Positions 25,505 through 35,279 are shown, numbered from the stretch's first letter. The stretch is DNA of 64,000 nucleotides from Heyndrickxia sp050281185 (GCF_050281185.1 NZ_JBNNWS010000015.1:1-64000); one strand, 5' to 3'. The notes: a model not told the origin generated them from the sequence alone. Translations and numbers: made by a program.

Positions 25505-26898
25505 AGTATTTAAAAAACTGGTATCAAAAGTCTTCTTTAAAGGTTAAATGGTCCGTAGTAACCAGTGCGGCCATTTTTTTCACTTTTTTTCTATTTAGTT
25601 TAGTCCAATACAATGTGATTAATAAATGGATGCTGAATCAAGAAAAAAATAATATTTTTCAAGCATTGGACGAAACAATTCTATTTGTAAAACAAGGTGG
25701 TTATCGGGCTGATAATATAGATTTGGTAAATCGATTTATTGAAAAAGATCTTACTATTCGTATTCTAGATCAATACGGAAACCAAGAAGTGTTAACTCCA
25801 GATGAAAATTCGCCAAAATATTTTATTCCATTTCAACCTGTTCATAAAAAAACGGTGGCTTTGTTTGAAACGAATGGCAAAAAATTGTATTTAGGTCGCG
25901 CCCCTGTTCATACTAGCGGATTTGATGGATATGTCGAAGTGATTCAACCTTTGACACGTTATCATCAAATGATGGACCTTTTATTTTTGATTATGACGAT
26001 TTTTGGAAGTGTTGCTCTATTACTGAGTGGTTTTTTTGGCTTTTTAATGGCCAAAAGCTTTTTAAAGCCGCTACAGAATCTTTCTTCCACCATGAAAAAA
26101 ATACGCAAAAAAGGGTTTCATGAAAGAATGGAACCAAGCAACTCGAAGGATGAAATGGCTGAATTAACTCATATCTTTAATGATATGATGGATCAAATCG
26201 AGGATTCCTTTAACCAACAAAAACGCTTTATTGAAGATGCATCACATGAGCTTCGGACTCCTGTGCAGATTATGGAAGGTCATTTAAATTTATTAAACCG
26301 ATGGGGAAAGAATGATCCAAATATTTTGGATGAATCCCTACACGCTTCCATTCAGGAGCTAGATCGTATGAAAAAATTAGTCCAAGAGCTTTTGGATTTG
26401 TCTAGAGCAGAACAGCAAGAAAGTAAAAGCTATGAACAAAGAACTATTTTATTAAAAACATTAAATCAAGTGATTAAAAATTTTGAAATGATCCATGAAA
26501 AATTTACATTTAATCTCCATACAAATAAATTAAACAATACGATAGTTTGTATAAGTGCAAATCATCTTGAGCAAATTTTAATTATTCTTTTAGATAATGC
26601 TGTGAAATACTCTGATCAAAGCAGGGAAGTTGATATTTTTGTTGAAGAGGAAGCAGGCTCAATAAAAATCACTGTAAAAGATTATGGTGTTGGCATCCCT
26701 AAAGAGGACTTATCAAAAATTTTCCATCGTTTCTACCGTGTAGATAAAGCAAGAAGCAGGGCAAAAGGTGGGAACGGCTTAGGATTAGCTATCGCAAAGC
26801 AGATTGTGGAGGGATATTCAGGTGAGATATATGCTATGAGTAAGGTTGGGGAGGGAACTAGTATTACGTTTACCTTACCCGTGAACGAAAACCGATGA
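25501..26898 (+). CDS. Sensor histidine kinase (ArlS/YkoH-like)
   Basis: A 465-residue membrane kinase, partner of the upstream regulator. Two helices (about 16-40 and 160-185) flank an extracytoplasmic sensor region of about 120 residues. HAMP follows (185-238), then HisKA with phosphorylated H249 (FIEDASHELRTPVQIMEGH). The ATPase domain has the N box (EQILIILLDNAVKYS), G1 box (VKDYGVGIP), F box (FHRFYRVD) and G2 box (GGNGLGLAIA). It is an intact, active kinase by motif. The ligand is not predictable. Confidence 0.9.
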   Translation: MKYLKNWYQKSSLKVKWSVVTSAAIFFTFFLFSLVQYNVINKWMLNQEKNNIFQALDETILFVKQGGYRADNIDLVNRFIEKDLTIRILDQYGNQEVLTPDENSPKYFIPFQPVHKKTVALFETNGKKLYLGRAPVHTSGFDGYVEVIQPLTRYHQMMDLLFLIMTIFGSVALLLSGFFGFLMAKSFLKPLQNLSSTMKKIRKKGFHERMEPSNSKDEMAELTHIFNDMMDQIEDSFNQQKRFIEDASHELRTPVQIMEGHLNLLNRWGKNDPNILDESLHASIQELDRMKKLVQELLDLSRAEQQESKSYEQRTILLKTLNQVIKNFEMIHEKFTFNLHTNKLNNTIVCISANHLEQILIILLDNAVKYSDQSREVDIFVEEEAGSIKITVKDYGVGIPKEDLSKIFHRFYRVDKARSRAKGGNGLGLAIAKQIVEGYSGEIYAMSKVGEGTSITFTLPVNENR

Positions 26899-26921
26899 AA
26901 AAATATCGGTTTTCTTTTTTT
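26887..26921 (+). terminator. Terminator overlapping the kinase stop codon
   Basis: GAAAACCGAT (26887-26896) and ATCGGTTTTC (26905-26914) followed by T7. The TGA stop (26896-26898) is inside the structure, so the last codons form part of the terminator. Confidence 0.85.
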
Positions 26922-26929
26922 GCAATAGA

Positions 26930-27481
26930 TTACAACTTTTCCGTAACATCCACCTCTGTATATTGCATATCTACATTTTTGTTCATTTTTATTTCTAATA
27001 TTTCATCTTTATATTGTGCTAATGTTCCCTTCTTCTTTATCAAACTGGGTAAAGTGATCACATGCCTCTGTCCTTGTTCTGGAATGTTTTCGATAATTGC
27101 TTGATTCGATGTATGGAATATTTTCACCTGCTTTAACCAAGATTCATCTTTGATCGGAATTCTTACATAGATATCATCAAATGTTTCAAAAACACTTACA
27201 TCAAAGCTGGTAGAAGTTGATGGTTGTTTTTGATTTTCAGTAGTTGATTGAGTTTGTTGTTGTGTCTCTGTCGATGTTTGATTTTGTTGTGTTTGATCTC
27301 CATTTTGAAACATTGATGTTGCACGACCCATCATCTCCTGCGGGTTAAATCCCCCTTGCCATTCCCCTCCAGGTACAAACTGAGAGATCATATTTTGTAC
27401 CATTTTTTCTATATCCTGAGGATTCATCTGCTTCATTAAGTTATTCTTATTGTTAAAAGGAAACATATTAAAAGGAAACAT
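26930..27481 (-). CDS. Hsp20/alpha-crystallin-like protein, probably spore coat or germination (GerT-like)
   Basis: A 183-residue protein. The N-terminus MFPFNMFPFNNKNN and a segment on MNPQDIEKMVQNMISQFVPG are followed by a Gln/Thr/Ser-rich linker (about 75-105). The C-terminal 80 residues (SFDVSVFETFDDIYVRIPIKDE to IKMNKN) have the beta-sandwich pattern of an alpha-crystallin domain. GerT and CotP/CotM of Bacillus are spore Hsp20 relatives, and GerT is my best match from memory. GGGAGG precedes the ATG. It is convergent with the kinase gene. Confidence 0.65.
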   Translation of the reverse strand: MFPFNMFPFNNKNNLMKQMNPQDIEKMVQNMISQFVPGGEWQGGFNPQEMMGRATSMFQNGDQTQQNQTSTETQQQTQSTTENQKQPSTSTSFDVSVFETFDDIYVRIPIKDESWLKQVKIFHTSNQAIIENIPEQGQRHVITLPSLIKKKGTLAQYKDEILEIKMNKNVDMQYTEVDVTEKL

Positions 27482-27769
27482 AAGGTTGTTACCTCCCGAA
27501 CTTCAACACTATATATTAATGTATGCAATGTTTCGCCCAATGTTATTAAAGGACGAAATATGAACTAATTCCTTTGAAATATTTCTTACTAAAAAAATAA
27601 AAGAAATAAGTAAAAACAATTGATTTAATTTTCATAAGGAGTATTATGAAAGTTGAAAATGGACATTTATAAAAAGAATGATTAATTTTAGGGGGATTTG
27701 GTTGATAAAGGGAATAATGAGCATTAAGTATTAACCAGAATATTTCACTTTAAAAAAGTCTTTTTTTCG

Positions 27770-27787
27770 AATGAATAAACATTCATT
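27770..27787. promoter_or_regulatory. FadR-like palindrome upstream of odhA
   Basis: AATGAATAAACATTCATT has two perfect 7-base arms. It resembles the B. subtilis FadR operator consensus (TGAATGANTANTCATTCA) at 14 of its 16 defined positions when extended by two bases leftward. It lies 153 bp upstream of odhA in the 458-bp gap 27482-27939. A different TetR-type regulator is possible. Confidence 0.4.
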
Positions 27788-27815
27788 TTTATTTAAAAAA
27801 AATTGTTTTTTATCC

Positions 27816-27864
27816 TTTATCTTATTACTTTACAGTGATAGAATTGTGTCTGTAAGCGTTATGG
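27816..27864 (+). promoter_or_regulatory. Possible odhA promoter with adjacent cre-like site
   Basis: An extended -10, TGATAGAAT (27836-27844), has a weak TTTATC -35 at 17-base spacing. Seven bases further, TGTAAGCGTTATGG (27851-27864) fits the CcpA cre consensus TGWAARCGYTWNCW except for the last two positions. A cre at this place would repress odhAB when sugars are plentiful. Confidence 0.4.
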
Positions 27865-27939
27865 CTTATTTAGAACATTTTATTACATATATGTATTTTA
27901 TAAAAAATTATTAGGCTTAATAGCTGGAGGTTTTTCGAG

Positions 27940-30771
27940 ATGAAACAACAAGCATCAAAAGGCTTTTGGGAGAGCTTTTCTGGCCCGAACCTTGGTTATG
28001 TGATGGAAGTTTACGAAAATTTTGTAAACGATCCAGAAAGTGTTGATCCTGAAATGAGAATCCTTTTCGAAGAATGGGGCGCACCATCTGTATCCGAAAA
28101 AGGCTTAACTACCCATGGACAGGCGGATATATCCTTTCAATTACCTACTAATCCAACTGTGTTTAGTAAAATTGTTGCCGCTGTAAAATTAGCGGATAAT
28201 ATTCGTACTTATGGGCATTTAGCAGCTGATATTAATCCATTAAACGATCGTAAAAAGGACACTCGCAGAATCGAATTTTCAGAATTTGATTTAACTGAGG
28301 AAGACTTAAAAAATATTCCAGCATCTTTTATTTGTCCAGATGCACCTGCTTCAGTGAAAAATGGATTGGATGCAATTAATCATTTGAAATCGGTTTATAC
28401 AAAAAAGCTTGCATTTGAGTTTTATCAAGTACATGATTTAGAAGAAAAAAATTGGTTACAACGTACTGTTGAGTCCGGTGCATTTCTTCCGGAATTAAAA
28501 AAGGAACAAAAAATTGCTGTTTTAAAACGTCTTTCTGAAGTAGAAGGATTTGAAAAATTTATTCATCGTACATTTGTTGGGCAAAAACGCTTTTCCATAG
28601 AAGGATTAGATACTTTAGTTCCACTAATAGATCAAATAATAAGTTCTTCAGTCCAAAGTGGTGCGAGAACTGTTAATATAGGAATGGCTCATAGAGGCCG
28701 TTTAAATGTGCTAGCTCATGTTCTTGAAAAGCCGTATGAACTGATATTTGCTGAATTCCAGCATGCACCGAATAAAGATTTAATACCACATGAAGGATCA
28801 ATTGGAATTACATATGGATGGACTGGTGATGTTAAATATCACCTTGGTGCAGATCGTCGTGTTAAAGATGAGAGCACTGCAAGTACTCGAATTGTTTTAG
28901 CAAACAATCCGAGCCACCTTGAGGTTGCAAGTCCAATTGTAGAAGGTTATACAAGGGCAGCTCAAGAGCAGCGAAATGTAAACGGTTATCCTAGTCAAGA
29001 TCAAGATAGTTCTTATGCTATATTGGTTCATGGTGATGCTGCGTTTGCAGGACAAGGAATTGTTGCCGAAACGTTAAATATGAGCGGATTGAAAGGTTAT
29101 AATACAGGCGGATCAATCCATATCATTTCAAATAATATGATTGGCTTTACAACAGAAAGCTATGACTCTCGTTCAACACATTATGCTTCTGATACAGCAA
29201 AGGGCTTTGAAATACCAATTATTCATGTGAATGCTGACGATCCTGAAGCAGTGTTAGCTGCAGCGACACTAGCATATGAATATCGCAAAAAATTCCATAA
29301 AGACTTTTTAATTGATTTAATCGGATATCGTAGATTTGGTCATAATGAAATGGATGAACCGATGGTAACGAATCCATTGATGTACCAAATCGTTCATAAG
29401 CACCCGACTGTTCGTGAAATATATGCTGAAAAATTAATGAATGAAGGAAGTATATCAAAAGAGGAAGTTGCATCAATTGATCAGGTGATTCAAGGTAAAC
29501 TGCAAGCAGCATTTGATAAAGTCCCTAAAAAAGAGGAAGACCCAGATACTGTGATGAATCCGCCTGAAATTGTAGCTAAAGGATTTCCAAAAGTTGAAAC
29601 AGCTGTTAGCAATCAGGAAATTAAGGCTATTAATTCAGAACTTTTAAATTGGCCGGATGAATTCCATGCATTTAAAAAATTAGCTAAAATTTTAAAACGA
29701 CGTGAGAATGTATTTGATGGGGAAGGTAAGATTGATTGGGCACATGCTGAAACACTTGCTTTTGCGACCATTATTAAAGATGGTACACCTATTCGTTTTA
29801 CAGGACAGGATTCACAAAGGGGAACATTCGCACAACGGAATCTCGTGTTGCATGATGAAAAAACAGGTGAAGAATATATTCCACTTCATCATGTGAAGGA
29901 TGCGAATTCATCATTTGTAGTTTACAACAGCCCACTAACAGAAGCGGCAGTTGTAGGTTATGAATATGGATACAATGTATTTGCTCCAGAAACACTAGTC
30001 ATTTGGGAAGCGCAATTTGGTGACTTTGCAAATATGGCACAAGTAATGTTCGACCAATTCATTACTGCTGGAAGAGCAAAATGGGGACAAAAATCTGGAC
30101 TTGTGATGTTATTGCCACATGGTTATGAAGGTCAAGGACCGGAGCATTCAAGTGCAAGATTAGAACGTTTCTTGCAGCTTGCTGCTGAAAATAACTGGAC
30201 AGTAGCAAATTTATCGACAGCAGCTCAATATTTCCATATTTTGCGTCGTCAAGCTGCGATGCTGCAAAAAGAAGAAATTCGTCCATTAGTTATTGTGACA
30301 CCAAAAAGTTTACTTCGTCACCCATTGGCATCGGTTGATGGAATTGAATTAACAGAAAGTGAATTCAAACCTGTTCTAGAACAAAAAGGACTTGGTAATG
30401 AACAGGATAAAGTTGAAAGAATCATCTTATGCAGCGGGAAAATTGCCATCGACTTTGAGGAACGCATTAAAGATGAACAATTAGATTGGGTTCATATATT
30501 GAGAGTAGAAGAACTTTATCCTTTCCCTAAAACAGAAATTAAAGAAATTTTAAGTAGGTATGCAAACTTAAAAGAACTTGTTTGGGTTCAAGAAGAGCCT
30601 AAAAATATGGGTGGATGGACTTTCGCAGATCCATACTTACGGGAGCTTGCTCCAAAAAGTGTAAATGTGAAATATGTAGGCCGTCCTAGACGTTCTAGCC
30701 CGTCTGAGGGAGACCCAATTGTTCATAAAAAAGAACAAAACCGTATATTAAATGAAGCCTTGACAAAATAA
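27940..30771 (+). CDS. odhA: 2-oxoglutarate dehydrogenase E1 component
   Basis: Thiamine-diphosphate enzyme of 943 residues (B. subtilis OdhA has about 944) that decarboxylates 2-oxoglutarate in the TCA cycle and passes the succinyl group to OdhB. Visible landmarks are GMAHRGRLNVL near residue 250, LANNPSHLEVASPIVEG near 320, GDAAFAGQGIVAETLN near 365 (ThDP-binding region) and the C-terminal FADP-YLRELAP and YVGRPRRSSPSEG. The short N-terminus lacks an E2-like domain. GGAGG precedes the ATG. It is in operon with odhB, 45 bp downstream. Confidence 0.96.
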   Translation: MKQQASKGFWESFSGPNLGYVMEVYENFVNDPESVDPEMRILFEEWGAPSVSEKGLTTHGQADISFQLPTNPTVFSKIVAAVKLADNIRTYGHLAADINPLNDRKKDTRRIEFSEFDLTEEDLKNIPASFICPDAPASVKNGLDAINHLKSVYTKKLAFEFYQVHDLEEKNWLQRTVESGAFLPELKKEQKIAVLKRLSEVEGFEKFIHRTFVGQKRFSIEGLDTLVPLIDQIISSSVQSGARTVNIGMAHRGRLNVLAHVLEKPYELIFAEFQHAPNKDLIPHEGSIGITYGWTGDVKYHLGADRRVKDESTASTRIVLANNPSHLEVASPIVEGYTRAAQEQRNVNGYPSQDQDSSYAILVHGDAAFAGQGIVAETLNMSGLKGYNTGGSIHIISNNMIGFTTESYDSRSTHYASDTAKGFEIPIIHVNADDPEAVLAAATLAYEYRKKFHKDFLIDLIGYRRFGHNEMDEPMVTNPLMYQIVHKHPTVREIYAEKLMNEGSISKEEVASIDQVIQGKLQAAFDKVPKKEEDPDTVMNPPEIVAKGFPKVETAVSNQEIKAINSELLNWPDEFHAFKKLAKILKRRENVFDGEGKIDWAHAETLAFATIIKDGTPIRFTGQDSQRGTFAQRNLVLHDEKTGEEYIPLHHVKDANSSFVVYNSPLTEAAVVGYEYGYNVFAPETLVIWEAQFGDFANMAQVMFDQFITAGRAKWGQKSGLVMLLPHGYEGQGPEHSSARLERFLQLAAENNWTVANLSTAAQYFHILRRQAAMLQKEEIRPLVIVTPKSLLRHPLASVDGIELTESEFKPVLEQKGLGNEQDKVERIILCSGKIAIDFEERIKDEQLDWVHILRVEELYPFPKTEIKEILSRYANLKELVWVQEEPKNMGGWTFADPYLRELAPKSVNVKYVGRPRRSSPSEGDPIVHKKEQNRILNEALTK

Positions 30772-30816
30772 AAAACGATAAAGAAAAAGTAATTCATATA
30801 AAGGGAGGACAACATT

Positions 30817-32043
30817 GTGGCTGAAATTAAAGTTCCAGAATTAGCTGAATCTATTACTGAAGGAACCATTGCTCAATGGTTAAAACAACCAGGAGATCGT
30901 GTTGAAAAAGGAGAATACATTGTCGAATTAGAAACTGATAAAGTCAATGTAGAAGTCATCTCTGAAGAAGCAGGGGTTATCCAAGAATTAAAAGCTGAAG
31001 AAGGCGATACTGTACAAGTTGGACAAGTTATTGCTGTTGTTTCTGAAGGTGGAGAGGCAGCTCCAGCTAAAGAAGAAAAAGCGGAAGCTCCAAAACAAGA
31101 AGAAAAAGTAGAAGCAAAACCAGCACCAGCGCCTGAAGCAGATAAGAAAGATCGTCCAATTGCTTCACCTGCAGCACGTAAGCTTGCTCGTGAAAAAGGT
31201 ATCGACCTAGCTGCTGTATCTACAGTGGATCCAATGGGACGTGTACGCGTTCAAGATGTTAATGCACATGGTAATCAGCCAAAACCAGAAGCGAAGCCTG
31301 CTGCACCTAAACAAGCTGCACCAGTTTCTATAGAAGACGGTAAACCAGTTGAAGTTGTTCGTATGTCCCGCCGTCGTCAAACAATTGCAAAACGTTTATT
31401 AGAAGTAAAACAAAATACTGCAATGTTAACAACATTTAATGAAATTGATATGACAGCGGTTATGGAACTTCGTAAACGTAAAAAAGACAAATTCCAAGAG
31501 GAACATGGTGGAACACGTCTTGGTTTTATGTCATTCTTTACAAAAGCTGTTGTAGCTGCATTGAAAAAATACCCAGCTGTAAACTCTGAAATTATTGGTA
31601 CTGACTTAGTATTGAAAAAATACTATGATATCGGTGTAGCTGTATCTACTGAAGAAGGTCTTGTAGTTCCAGTTGTTCGTGATTGTGATCGCAAAAACTT
31701 TGCAGAAATTGAAGCTGATATCGCTGGGTTTGCAAAGAAAGCAAGAGATAATAAACTTGCATTAAGTGACCTTCAAGGTGGAACATTCACGATTACAAAC
31801 GGTGGAGTATTCGGTTCATTATTCTCAACACCAATCATTAATGGTACACAAGTGGGTATCCTTGGTATGCATACGATTCAAAAACGCCCTGTTGCGGTAG
31901 GAGATAATGTAGAAATTCGACCAATGATGTACATCGCATTATCATATGATCACCGTGTAATTGATGGCAGTGAAGCAGTTGGATTCTTAGTGACTGTTAA
32001 AAAACTTCTTGAAAATCCTGAAGATTTATTACTTGAAGTTTAA
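30817..32043 (+). CDS. odhB: 2-oxoglutarate dehydrogenase E2, dihydrolipoamide succinyltransferase
   Basis: A 408-residue E2 core subunit. The lipoyl domain (1-77) carries the lipoylated lysine in ELETDKVNVEV. An Ala/Pro/Glu/Lys-rich linker and the E1/E3-binding domain (about 113-150, RPIASPAARKLAREKGIDL) follow. The catalytic domain ends with the active-site motif SYDHRVIDGSEAVGFL. GTG is the start, with AAGGGAGG nine bases upstream. In B. subtilis yojO-yojN follow odhB; here they are 6.5 kb away. Confidence 0.96.
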   Translation: MAEIKVPELAESITEGTIAQWLKQPGDRVEKGEYIVELETDKVNVEVISEEAGVIQELKAEEGDTVQVGQVIAVVSEGGEAAPAKEEKAEAPKQEEKVEAKPAPAPEADKKDRPIASPAARKLAREKGIDLAAVSTVDPMGRVRVQDVNAHGNQPKPEAKPAAPKQAAPVSIEDGKPVEVVRMSRRRQTIAKRLLEVKQNTAMLTTFNEIDMTAVMELRKRKKDKFQEEHGGTRLGFMSFFTKAVVAALKKYPAVNSEIIGTDLVLKKYYDIGVAVSTEEGLVVPVVRDCDRKNFAEIEADIAGFAKKARDNKLALSDLQGGTFTITNGGVFGSLFSTPIINGTQVGILGMHTIQKRPVAVGDNVEIRPMMYIALSYDHRVIDGSEAVGFLVTVKKLLENPEDLLLEV

Positions 32044-32053
32044 TATGAACTCG

Positions 32054-32093
32054 AAAAAGCCTTTCTCATTTTTTGAAATGAGAGGGCTTTTTT
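32054..32093 (+). terminator. Terminator of odhAB
   Basis: AAAAAGCCTTTCTCATTT (32054-32071) pairs with AAATGAGAGGGCTTTTT (from 32076) with small internal mismatches, ending in a T tract. Confidence 0.85.
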
Positions 32094-32171
32094 ATTTGGA
32101 TCAAATTATACATAGTCCAAGTAATCATATGAATAAAATTTTAATATGGAGAAATAGAAAGGGGGAATCAG

Positions 32172-32978
32172 GTGAGTACATTTTTAGAATCAGCAAGGTT
32201 TGAGCACTCTTTTTGGTTACAAATATTAGGAGATCATTCTAGATTTATTCTCTCATCCTTGAGTCCTAACGAGCCAAAAATGATTAAATCAGCTAATAAC
32301 TTTAAAGAAATTTTTGACTTCCTCTTAGGAAAAGCGAGAAATCTGCAAAATGATAAGGAGTCGATCCTTTTAGCAAATGAGGCAGATGTACATGTAACGG
32401 CTTTAAAAGATTTAAAATTTGAAATTCTAAGACGGCATTTAAAAGGCAAAATTAGTATCCATTTATCACCTTCGTTTATAAACCATATGGTAAATGAGTT
32501 GGAAGAATACGAAAGATTATTGAAATATTTAAAAAAGGGAGAATCCCCACCGATTTATCATGAATTGCATCACCATTTACTATGGCTTCACGATGCTTAT
32601 GGTCATGCAGGAGCTATCGATAATGAAATGGATGCAACAGAAATAAAAATTAAAAAATCCAGCACTCAATTTTTAAAGCAATTTGAGCAATTTTATCTAA
32701 AAGCTGTGGAATTTACGGGCTATTTACGAGCGAATGAAAGCAGTTTTCCCGCATTAAAAAGGTTTAATTCGGATGTGAAGCTAGAAATGGAAATGTTTCA
32801 AATGTTCTTAAATGAAATTTTTGAATGTGAAATTTCAAATCAAGTACTTGGCACTTTTCCTGCTTTAATGGCAGATCATATGTTTCGTGAGGAATGCTAT
32901 TATTTAACTAAATTAGCTGAATCATCAAATACAAAAATTCCTGAATGTGATCCAACTAAGCCGAGAAGTGAAGATTAG
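32172..32978 (+). CDS. DUF2935 helical-bundle protein
   Basis: A 268-residue, almost wholly helical cytosolic protein. It has two similar halves that start RFEHSFWLQILGDHSRFI and HHLLWLHDAYGHAGAI and contain conserved His/Glu residues (WLxxxxDHxxFI pattern). This is the DUF2935 family, whose solved members I recall as ferritin-like bundles that can hold metal. No enzymatic role is established. The GTG start follows AAGGGGGAA. Both flanks have terminators, so it is monocistronic. Confidence 0.8.
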   Translation: MSTFLESARFEHSFWLQILGDHSRFILSSLSPNEPKMIKSANNFKEIFDFLLGKARNLQNDKESILLANEADVHVTALKDLKFEILRRHLKGKISIHLSPSFINHMVNELEEYERLLKYLKKGESPPIYHELHHHLLWLHDAYGHAGAIDNEMDATEIKIKKSSTQFLKQFEQFYLKAVEFTGYLRANESSFPALKRFNSDVKLEMEMFQMFLNEIFECEISNQVLGTFPALMADHMFREECYYLTKLAESSNTKIPECDPTKPRSED

Positions 32979-33023
32979 TTACTTCATACTTTTTTGAATG
33001 ATACTTCTTTTAGAAAAGAATTA

Positions 33024-33071
33024 AAAATAAAAAGTGTGCAGCCATAAAAATGATTGCACACTTTTTATTTT
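33024..33071. terminator. Bidirectional terminator between the DUF2935 gene and sda
   Basis: AAAATAAAAAGTGTGCA (33024-33040) and TGCACACTTTTTATTTT (33055-33071) are perfect arms with a 14-base loop, symmetrical in A and T tracts. Confidence 0.9.
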
Positions 33072-33074
33072 AAA

Positions 33075-33206
33075 TTAATTTTTAAATGGAGTTAATCCAC
33101 GCTTCATAATCTCAGATTTTAATAATTTAATCCACTCACGATCTTGACCTTTCTTTTTAGCGTCTCGATAGGCTGCCACCAACATTTCATTACTCATGAT
33201 TTTCAT
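33075..33206 (-). CDS. sda: Sporulation inhibitor Sda
   Basis: A 43-residue protein starting MKIMSNEMLVAAYRDAKKKG and ending KLLKSEIMKRGLTPFKN. The pattern MSxExLxxAYxxAxxxxxDxxxIxLLxxEIxxRGL is that of Sda, the helical-hairpin checkpoint protein. Sda binds the dimerisation domain of KinA/KinB and stops phosphorelay to Spo0A when DNA replication is unfinished. AGGAGG lies eight bases before the first ATG; a second start (MSNEML) is possible. I found no clear TTATCCACA DnaA box in the region upstream. Confidence 0.85.
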   Translation of the reverse strand: MKIMSNEMLVAAYRDAKKKGQDREWIKLLKSEIMKRGLTPFKN

Positions 33207-33512
33207 GACAATACCTCCTAGTGGAATATATTAATTTTTCTATATTGTCTAATCATTTTAACTCTTTTCTTGATAAATGAAAAGCGTTAAGTAGAAAAAA
33301 TTAAAACCATTTGAAATTTAGTTCTTAGTGCTTAGATTATCAATATATAATCTGTGTTGAAAAAGAGAATTTTATATTTGAATATTCAGAAAAACGTGAT
33401 AACATGATAGTAAGAGTGTGGAATCTGCATAATACAGCATGACAGTCCTCTTTGATTACATTAAATAACATCCTTACTCAACTCTGTTGTTAATAAAGGG
33501 GGATTTTCTACA
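33207..33512. other. Gap between sda and the acyl-CoA ligase
   Basis: This 306-bp AT-rich gap must hold two divergent promoters. I could not identify either with confidence and see no hairpin, repeat or further reading frame in it. AAAGGGGGA at about 33497 is the ribosome site of the right-hand gene. Confidence 0.4.
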
Positions 33513-35155
33513 ATGTCAATATTGGACGTAACAATAGGTGAATTACTAAAACAAAAGGCTAAATGCCATCCAGACCATGAAGCAGTGGTTTATGCCGATC
33601 GTAAACTACGTTGGACGTATAAAGAATTTGATGACCAATGTAAATTAGCAGCTAAAGGGTTAATGAGCCTTGGCATTCAAAAAGGGGAACATTTAGCAAT
33701 TTGGGCAATAAATACTCCTGAATGGCTTACTTGTCAGTTTGCTACTGGAAAAATGGGTGCTGTTCTTGTAACTGTAAATACCAATTATCGGACATCAGAA
33801 CTAGAATATTTACTGCGTCAATCTGACTCTAAAACAATTATTCTAATGGAAAGCTATCGGGATGCATCGTTTATAGAGATGCTTTATGAAATTTGCCCCG
33901 AATTAAAGGAAAGTAAAGCAGGAGCTCTTTATGCAGTAAGAGACTCCCTCAACTAAAGAATGTAATTGTCTTTGGGGAAGATAAGTATCCGGGTACATAT
34001 AATTGGACTGATATACTGAAACTTGGTGCGGGAGTTACCGATGTAGACTTTGATCAAAGGTTTCATTCACTCGATCCAAATGATGTCATTAATATGCAGT
34101 ACACTTCAGGGACAACTGGCTTTCCAAAAGGAGTTATGTTAACACACAATAATATTGTAAATAACGGATATAATATTGCGGGTTGTATGGAATTGACAAT
34201 GAAGGACCGACTTTGTATTCCGGTTCCATTTTTTCATTGCTTTGGCTGTGTACTAGGTACTATGGCATGTGTATCTGTTGGCGCAACAATGGTTCCAATC
34301 CAAGAATTTAACCCAAAACTTGTTTTACAAACTGTTCAAGATGAAAAATGTACTGGGTTGCATGGTGTGCCAACGATGTTTATTACCGAATTAAATCAAC
34401 CTGATTTCGATCAATATGATCTTTCCACTTTACGAACAGGCATTATGGCTGGATCAAACTGTCCAATTGAAGTAATGAAAGGGGTGATTAACCGTATGGG
34501 GGCAACGGAAATCACCATTGCCTATGGTCAAACTGAATCATCACCCGTTATTACCCAAACTAGAACAAACGATCCGATAGAGATACGAGTTGAAACTGTA
34601 GGTCGTGCTTTACCGAATGTTGAAGTGAAGATAGTAGATCCAATTACGAATCAGTTAATGGAAAAGGGTCAGCAAGGTGAACTATGTACAAGAGGTTATC
34701 ATGTGATGAAGGGGTATTATAAAAACCAGGATGCTACAAGAGAGGCAATTGATGAGGAAGGATGGCTTCATACGGGTGATTTAGCGGTTTTGGATGAAAA
34801 CGGTTATTGTCGAATTACTGGGAGATTAAAAGACATGATCATAAGAGGGGGTGAAAATATTTATCCTCGCGAAATAGAAGAATTTCTTTACTCACATCCA
34901 AAGGTATTAGATGTTCAAGTAATCGGTGTCCCTGACGAGACATTTGGAGAAGAAGTCATGGCATGGATTATTCCGAAACAAGGGGAAACGATCACATTAG
35001 AGGAAGTACATGAGTATTGTAAAGGAAAAATTTCAAGACATAAAATACCTCGTTTTGTTGAAATTACTGACAGTTATCCAATGACGGCGTCCGGAAAAAT
35101 TCAAAAATATCGATTACGAGAGAAAGCTATCAATGTCGTATTGAACAAAATTTAA
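33513..35155 (+). pseudogene. Fatty-acyl-CoA ligase (AMP-binding), frameshifted
   Basis: An acyl-CoA synthetase of the YngI type, broken into two frames. The first frame (33513-33956) gives MSILDVTIGELLKQKAKCHP to SKAGAL, then drifts to YAVRDSLN and stops. The second frame resumes at about 33926 with SLCSKRLPQLKNVIVFGEDK and continues through the P-loop YTSGTTGFPKG, the A5 motif AYGQTESSP, the GWLHTGDLA motif and the C-terminal SGKIQKYRLRE lysine. The span of 1643 bases is one short of 548 codons, the normal length, so one base is missing near 33922-33931. Either a pseudogene or a sequencing error. The second part alone could start at the ATG at 34094 but would lack the N-terminal domain. Confidence 0.85.
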
Positions 35156-35194
35156 AAATCTTCTATCAATTTAAAGTTGCCGTATCAATATTAA

Positions 35195-35233
35195 CAATCA
35201 AAATAAGAGCCGAATAGGCTCTTATTTTGATTG
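35195..35233. terminator. Bidirectional terminator between the acyl-CoA ligase and dhaS
   Basis: CAATCAAAATAAGAGCC (35195-35211) and GGCTCTTATTTTGATTG (35217-35233) are perfect 17-base arms with a five-base loop, serving two convergent genes. Confidence 0.92.
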
Positions 35234-35279
35234 TAATGTTAATTTATATAGCTCTTTGATCAATGATATTACTTCTTTC

